Of a stretch of DNA of 64,000 nucleotides, positions 59,220 through 64,000 are shown piece by piece (the first letter of the stretch is position 1; each line of letters opens with the position of its first letter). Location: NCBI GenBank assembly GCA_000733355.1, contig JNVV01000003.1, positions 1,685,780-1,749,779 of the forward strand, in the 5' to 3' direction. This DNA is from Falciphora oryzae (taxonomy: Eukaryota; Ascomycota; Sordariomycetes; Magnaporthales; Magnaporthaceae). The position numbers and the translations under genes were made by a program. The notes under the pieces were generated by a model. That model did not search any database. It was not told where the DNA came from and saw nothing but the letters and a program-made list of their open reading frames with translations.

Positions 59220-59385
59220 AAGTGCCAAGGGCGTGTCTGTGTGCTTGGGGACCGGGGGAAGTCGGACGCAACTATGCTTCGTCTATGGGATGCTTCTCCA
59301 TTAATTTGCTCTCACTACCATGGTATCTTCTATTTTCCTTCTATTCTTGGCGCCTATGCTAATGATGCCCCGGACTCTCACCCGC
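59220..59385. other. Short tail-to-tail spacer
   Basis: 166 bp between converging genes. Confidence 0.5.
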
Positions 59386-61125
59386 TCAGTCTAGCTCGAG
59401 CTCATACCAGCCATCGGCGTTTCTCTTTGCCCGCGGCTGTGGATCGTGAGCCGCCATTGACGAAGGCCGATTGCCCGGCACCGCCATCTCTTCGTCTATT
59501 GACCTCCGACTAGCCTCGGTCATCTCAGTTCCATCTTCATCTTTATCAGGCGTTGTAATCTCATCCCCGCGTGCTGAAGGCCTCGGCGGTCGCTTGTCGG
59601 CGCCGGCAGCCACGGCGGCCCTCGAGGGAGCTCTTCCTTGGCGCCGTCGGGACGGCCCTCTCCCAACTAGGTTCGGCAGGACCTTATCGACTATCGGCCG
59701 AAGAGCCGGGGCGGAGGCGCAAATGATGCCAGTGAATGTTTCGGCTACCCCCGTGTTCATTACGTTCGCCAGGATGTCTGTCGCTTGGGCCCCCAAGGGT
59801 CAGTGCTACGTCATGTACAAGCAGCTCGCCGCGGTGATGGCCTGTAGAGAACACGTACAAAGCGAGTCCACAGTGTCCTGCTTGATCTTCCATAGGAACA
59901 GAAGCCGAGATATGCTAGCAGCGCAGGCACTGAGCCGGGCAGGCCGTTAGCTGTCCGGACGGCGAGATGGGCAAGGCAGTGCACAAGACGGCCTGGACTC
60001 ACCAGACGCCCAACAGAAAAATAAGTATCAGGATTACGCGCCGACGAACGGCGGTCTGGATTTTCCAAAACGCAGGGATGGGGGCAAGGCAAACGGCAAA
60101 ATCGGTGAAGATGTTGATGGCGGTGCTGATGCGCAGAAAGGTGGTTATGTCGAAGCAGCGGCCTGGGCCAGCGAGGGGCATGCTCATCGACAGCTCCCAC
60201 GCCGCGCTGACGGGAGCGCACTGGAAGATGGTGGCGAAGAGCGTGGCCACGGTGTGGCCTGCCACTATCACCGCGACGACATACAGGGTCCTCCGAAGCG
60301 ACTTGTTATGCAGGAAGATGCGCAGGAACGAGGAGATGATGGAAAGCTTGGTGATGGCGACGGTGGCAGAGAAGAAGATGTTGAACACGAAACAGATCTG
60401 TGCTTCCCGTGCCACCGGTTGCTTTATCAGAACACTGCGGACGAAGGAAGGTAAATTGGGCGTTTGGACGTGACCTACCTTGAGGACCATGGCAGTTCGG
60501 ACAAGCACGTTGCTCAGCGGCCCTGGCAGATTCCAGAGATGCTGGCCAAGCCCGTAGTTGGTAGCTGGTATTGCAGGACTTCCGCGTCAGCTCTCGTATC
60601 CTGCTGTGCAGAGGAAGCTACCGAGTGCTTTGGGTCGTGAGGATGATGCTCGGTGATGCCGTACACAATATCGCCATGGCCGAAGACACAAACTGAAAGA
60701 TTGCTGCCACAATGATGAGGACTAAGCCAGCCAGAGAGAGAGAGAGAGAGCGCTACGTTAGAAGGCTGTTTGGGTGAATTTTAGGGGGGAATCCACGGGG
60801 CTGGCTGACCATCATCGAGGAACAGGCGGCCCACAATCGCGGCTCGCACCCATATCCTCACCGTGACAATGATAGCGACGAGGGTTATGACGATGATGTT
60901 GAGCACCTTGACGCTGGGTGCCAGGTTTGAGTGGTTTGTCCAGTCGATTTGGTCCAACAAGCTCAGATCTCTGCCAGCACCGCCATCAGCCGACTGACGC
61001 TGCCAGAGGCGTGTTGGTCGGTGGGTTCGAGCGAGGGGATGGAAAGGCGATAATGGAGGTGTAAACTCGCCGCTGTCAAAATGCGACACCAGGTCATGTA
61101 GTAGAGCCGCCGTATTTGCCATCAT
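59386..61125 (-). CDS. Rhodopsin-domain (Pth11/SAT-like) integral membrane protein
   Basis: Fungal seven-TM protein of the Rhodopsin/DUF-type family that includes Pth11-like receptors; ligand unknown. Exons, 5' to 3': 61125-60810, 60721-60665, 60564-60479, 60397-60003, 59929-59859, 59783-59386; 440 residues with all phases consistent. Signature blocks: NYGLGQHLWNLP, VAITKLSIISSFLRIF (the family's KLSIL..LRIF motif), AHT-like AGHTVATLFATIFQC, GRCFDI, PIPAFWKIQ, FLWKIKQDTVDSL and ETFTGIICASAPALRP. The last intron (59858-59784) ends in AAG with a CTGAC branch; the first contains (CT)9. Intron 3 (81 bp) is a multiple of three and has no stop, so retention would insert 27 residues in frame. The C-terminal 110 residues are cytosolic and charged. 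No CFEM domain at the N-terminus. Confidence 0.85.
60733..60750 (+). repeat. (AG)9 microsatellite in intron
   Basis: Nine AG units, read as a CU-rich polypyrimidine tract before the 3' splice site of intron 1 of the Rhodopsin-domain gene. Confidence 0.9.
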
Positions 61126-62062
61126 GGTCTCAAGTGTGGGCGGAGGTATGAACCATGGGCAGCAGGAAAGCAGAAACGGCTGCAGCTGGAGAGGACTACA
61201 ATGGGGATGCTTTTATTACAAGCCAGGCAGGGAGCGCCAAGACAGAGCTTGACGGCCGCTTACATCACAAGCTTTGGGGTATCTACAATTCCACTGGAGA
61301 AGTGACAGTTTCGAGAGCTTTGTTTGCTCCTCCTCAAGGATGACTTCCGCCAAGCTACATAAGCCCGGCTCGCGCTAGTCCGCGCCTTGACTTCGCGACG
61401 TCTGTTCGCGGTTGGCTACCGCCAGCACGCCGCGCTCCGATGCCCGCTAGGCACGTAGCCTACATGCGACCGAGCTGCAATCGAGCCTTTGGACGACGGG
61501 AGGAACCGTGTTTCCTTCAATATCCCGGCTCAGCTGTGGTTCGTGATCAGGAAACTTGCGCGCAGTGTGCAAGATGAGCCGGTCATATAAAAAAGACAAA
61601 TAGGCGAATAGAAAGATGCCATGTTGGATGCCAGCAGTGCTATAAAATTTAGAAGAGTGGGAAAAGAAAGGAAAGCAAAGAAGCCCCTGGATAGCAGTGG
61701 ACTTGACGCTTAGGACCCGGAGTAGCAGCATCCTGACTACTCAGGGGCAGTGGCGCAAAGTCAGTTTTTCCGTCGGCTCATATTCTCCGCTTCTCCTTCT
61801 CAAGTCTGTCGAACATTGCGAATCTTTCGCAAGCAGAGATTCAAACCTCGATTGGCGGTGCGCATGTGCTAAAATATTACTCCTTTCGCAGTGAACCATG
61901 CAACTATTGCTCGGCGAGAAGCTTCTACCCACAAGCCACTAGGGACCCTCCAGACCATACATACAGTACTTGCTCGATTGCTTTTATTTAGAAATTATAT
62001 AAGTGTCCGCTATTTTATGACCCCAATCCCTCTCCGCTGTTGAAGCGATACATTCCCAGTCC
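61126..62062. other. Intergenic region, 940 bp
   Basis: Promoter of the membrane-protein gene and 3' flank of the MFS gene. A B-box-like GATTCAAACCT at about 61844 lacks an accompanying cloverleaf. No gene seen. Confidence 0.5.
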
Positions 62063-63931
62063 TCACCGGGCCTTCTTCTCCACGGCTGTCTTCCCCGCAC
62101 CAGCGGCGGCTGCGGGCGAGCCAGCAGCACCTGCATCAGCGGCAGCATCCGCCGCCTCCTCCTCGGCCGCGCCAGCCGCCGTCCGCCCCCGCACGAGCGA
62201 CTTGAGGCCCGTGCGGTGCTCCTCGTGCTCCTTGCTTAGCTTCCTAGACCCGATGAAGACGCTGCAGACGAGCCCGAGCCCAGCGAAAACTACGTACATG
62301 ATGTACATGGTCCGCAGGCTTTGCCAGTAGGCCCCGCGCGCGATTAGGCCGGGCTCCCCAGGGATCTGGGCCACGGTGCCCACGCTGGCGGCCGCGTCGG
62401 CGCCCGTGAGCAGCGAGGCGACCTCGGGCCCGACGGCGGCGAGCAGGCGCTCGCGCTGGCCCTCCATCGAGTTCTGGAACACGACGCCGCCGATGACGAC
62501 CGAGATGGCGGTGCTGAGCTGCCGCACGAACTGGAACGTGCCCGTCGCGCTGGCCACCTCGGGCTGCGAGACGAACGTCTGGAGTGCAATCAGCGGGCTC
62601 TGGAAATTCGGGCCTGTGCCGACGCCGGCGACGATCTGGTACATTATTATCTTGGGCCAGTTGGGCCCTGCCGCGGTTGGGCCGCCCAGGTCGATGAACA
62701 GTCCAAAGCCGAGGGTGAAAAGAACGAATCCAAAGACGATGGGGCCCAGGTATTTGCCCATCTTTTTGATAAGAAATCCGGAGCCGATAGAGACGAGCGA
62801 AAGCGAGACGACAAAAGGCAGGATATAGACGCCCGACATGAGTGGGCTTGCGCCTAGGACAGCCTGGAAGTAGAGCGGCAGGAAGTAGAATCCGGCGATA
62901 GTGACAAAGCCGTGGCAGAAAGCGGTCGCAAGCACGAACAAGTTACTGCGCTTGGTGAAGATGGACGCAGGGATCAAGGGGAAAGGCACAACGAAACGCT
63001 CCACCAGGACGAAGGCGGCGAATAGCACAGAGCCGATTACCAGCAGGCAGATGACCGTCGGGGAGTTCCATGGAAACATGACACCGCCAAGGGTGAGGCC
63101 CATGAGTACCATAACGGTGGCCGCGATGATGGCCAGCGAGCCAAGCCAGTCCACGGCTGCCAGCCCCTTGCGCATGGGAGTGCGAGGATTGTGGAGCTTC
63201 AGGACCTTGGCGAGGATGATGATGCCAACACCAGCAACGGGCAAGTTGATCCAGAAGCACCATCGCCACGAGACCGACTCTGTAAAGAAGCCGCCAAGGA
63301 CGGGCCCAACTCCTCCTGCAACAGCCCAGACGATTCCCATCAGGCCGTAGTAAACACCACGGTGGCGCGGGCTGAACAGATCGCCGATGCAGACGTTGAC
63401 CAGGATGATGATGCCCCCTCCGCCCATGCCTTGTATCGCGCGGCTGACTATCAGCATGGCCATGCTCACACTCAGGGCACAAAGCAGGGATCCGATCCAG
63501 AATACGACGACAGCCAGGAGAAGAATCTGCTTTCTGCCCCAGATATCCGAGATTTTGCCCCAGATCGGGGCTGTTGAAGCATTGGCTAGCAGGTAGGCGG
63601 ATCCGATCCAGGTAAAACCAACGGTGGACTGAAATTCGAGTGCAATTGCCGGGATCGAGACGGTTACGATGGAGATATCGAGGGCGGCAACGAACAGAGT
63701 CGCGGCTAAGGTCATGATGACGACCGCAGTCTGCATTTTGGTGCGTCCAGCCTCGGGCGGGGGTGGTGAGCTATCGGCATCACCGGCGCCGGTTGTGCCT
63801 CGGGCAGCGTTCTGCGACACGTCATTGCCAGTGGCAAAGGCGCTGGGGGTAATGGCGGGCGGTCCATCCGGGCTCACATGGCCCAGTACTTCTCTTGACT
63901 TCTTTGTGTGCTCCTGGGGTGACTCCATCAT
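62063..63931 (-). CDS. MFS multidrug/toxin efflux-type transporter (DHA2, 14 TM)
   Basis: Single exon of at least 622 residues. Proton-antiport efflux pump fold: TM1 with the LDISIVTVSIPAI motif, loop 2-3 GKISDIWGRKQ, motif C in VWAVAGGVGPVLGGFF, SWRWCFWINLP and 14 predicted membrane segments. This is the DHA2/Azr1-like group, used for drugs, secondary metabolites and sometimes siderophores; substrate cannot be told. The N-terminus (about 60 residues) is hydrophilic and the C-terminus Ala/Glu-rich. The first ATG in the window is at 63931, but the same frame stays open upstream to 64000 with a Ser/Thr-rich, transporter-like sequence, so the true start may lie beyond the right edge. Confidence 0.88.
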   Translation of the reverse strand: MMESPQEHTKKSREVLGHVSPDGPPAITPSAFATGNDVSQNAARGTTGAGDADSSPPPPEAGRTKMQTAVVIMTLAATLFVAALDISIVTVSIPAIALEFQSTVGFTWIGSAYLLANASTAPIWGKISDIWGRKQILLLAVVVFWIGSLLCALSVSMAMLIVSRAIQGMGGGGIIILVNVCIGDLFSPRHRGVYYGLMGIVWAVAGGVGPVLGGFFTESVSWRWCFWINLPVAGVGIIILAKVLKLHNPRTPMRKGLAAVDWLGSLAIIAATVMVLMGLTLGGVMFPWNSPTVICLLVIGSVLFAAFVLVERFVVPFPLIPASIFTKRSNLFVLATAFCHGFVTIAGFYFLPLYFQAVLGASPLMSGVYILPFVVSLSLVSIGSGFLIKKMGKYLGPIVFGFVLFTLGFGLFIDLGGPTAAGPNWPKIIMYQIVAGVGTGPNFQSPLIALQTFVSQPEVASATGTFQFVRQLSTAISVVIGGVVFQNSMEGQRERLLAAVGPEVASLLTGADAAASVGTVAQIPGEPGLIARGAYWQSLRTMYIMYVVFAGLGLVCSVFIGSRKLSKEHEEHRTGLKSLVRGRTAAGAAEEEAADAAADAGAAGSPAAAAGAGKTAVEKKAR

Positions 63932-64000
63932 CGGTCCGGTGGAGAGAGACGCGCTGCTGGAAGCTGTGACGCTGGCTGTGGATGTCCTTTTGCGGTCGAT

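Noticed and set aside
61700..61890. Possible second tRNA from a B-box-like GATTCAAACCT
   Set aside because: No matching acceptor, D or anticodon stems could be drawn.
1..64000. Secondary-metabolite cluster around the MFS efflux gene
   Set aside because: No polyketide synthase, NRPS, terpene cyclase, P450 or cluster regulator was seen; neighbours are a tRNA, a binding protein and a Rhodopsin-domain membrane protein.

Overview
The window is nuclear DNA of a filamentous ascomycete (Pezizomycotina, probably a Sordariomycete). Coding regions are GC-rich and cut by many short GT...AG introns (mostly 56-120 bp) with CTAAC/CTGAC-type branch sites. The gene content (THO2, MET2, CSN6, VPS17, MEF2, LAM-type GRAM/VASt protein, Rhodopsin-domain integral membrane protein) is typical of that group. 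There are two N gaps (10584-10641 and 39880-40066), so this is draft sequence, and some frame breaks may be sequencing errors. Exon joins below were chosen by splice signals, reading-frame continuity and family consensus; for every intact multi-exon gene the summed exon length is a multiple of three.

Layout. 1-4975 (-): THO2, running off the left edge. 6054-7743 (+): MET2 homoserine O-acetyltransferase with two upstream TGACTCA sites. 8095-11451 (-): secreted GH3 beta-glucosidase, with a false assembly gap and an apparent one-nucleotide exon. 15541-16375 (+): frame-broken cyclohexadienyl dehydratase (PheC)-like solute-binding protein. 18708-21528 (+): Pho84-like phosphate transporter with a long Q-rich tail. 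21827-23026 (-): two small related coiled-coil ORFs separated by a 12-bp minisatellite. 23442-25857 (+): dynamin-like GTPase. 26233-30753 (-): LAM-family sterol-transfer protein. 32065-33756 (+): MIT-domain/coiled-coil protein (Atg38/NRBF2-like). 33861-34965 (-): cyclin. 36317-39708 (+): SLIP-GC-like large GTPase. 41456-42088 (+): lipocalin-like protein. 42641-44172 (+): COP9 signalosome subunit 6. 45143-46804 (-): frame-broken polyol-type dehydrogenase. 46805-51105: gene-poor. 51106-53275 (-): VPS17. 54026-56815 (+): mitochondrial MEF2. 57090-57196 (+): intron-containing tRNA-Pro(CGG). 57937-59219 (+): intact bacterial-type solute-binding protein. 59386-61125 (-): Rhodopsin-domain membrane protein. 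62063-63931 (-): 14-TM drug-efflux-type MFS transporter, possibly running off the right edge.

Most genes are unrelated housekeeping functions placed tail-to-tail or head-to-head, and no secondary-metabolite cluster is evident. The accessory content is more interesting: two different P-loop large GTPases of the dynamin superfamily, each with relatives of the same 12-bp minisatellite about 1.07 kb upstream; two small paralogous coiled-coil ORFs next to the first GTPase; and two unrelated secreted bacterial-type periplasmic-binding proteins (one broken, one intact) in an organism expected to lack the matching ABC importers.
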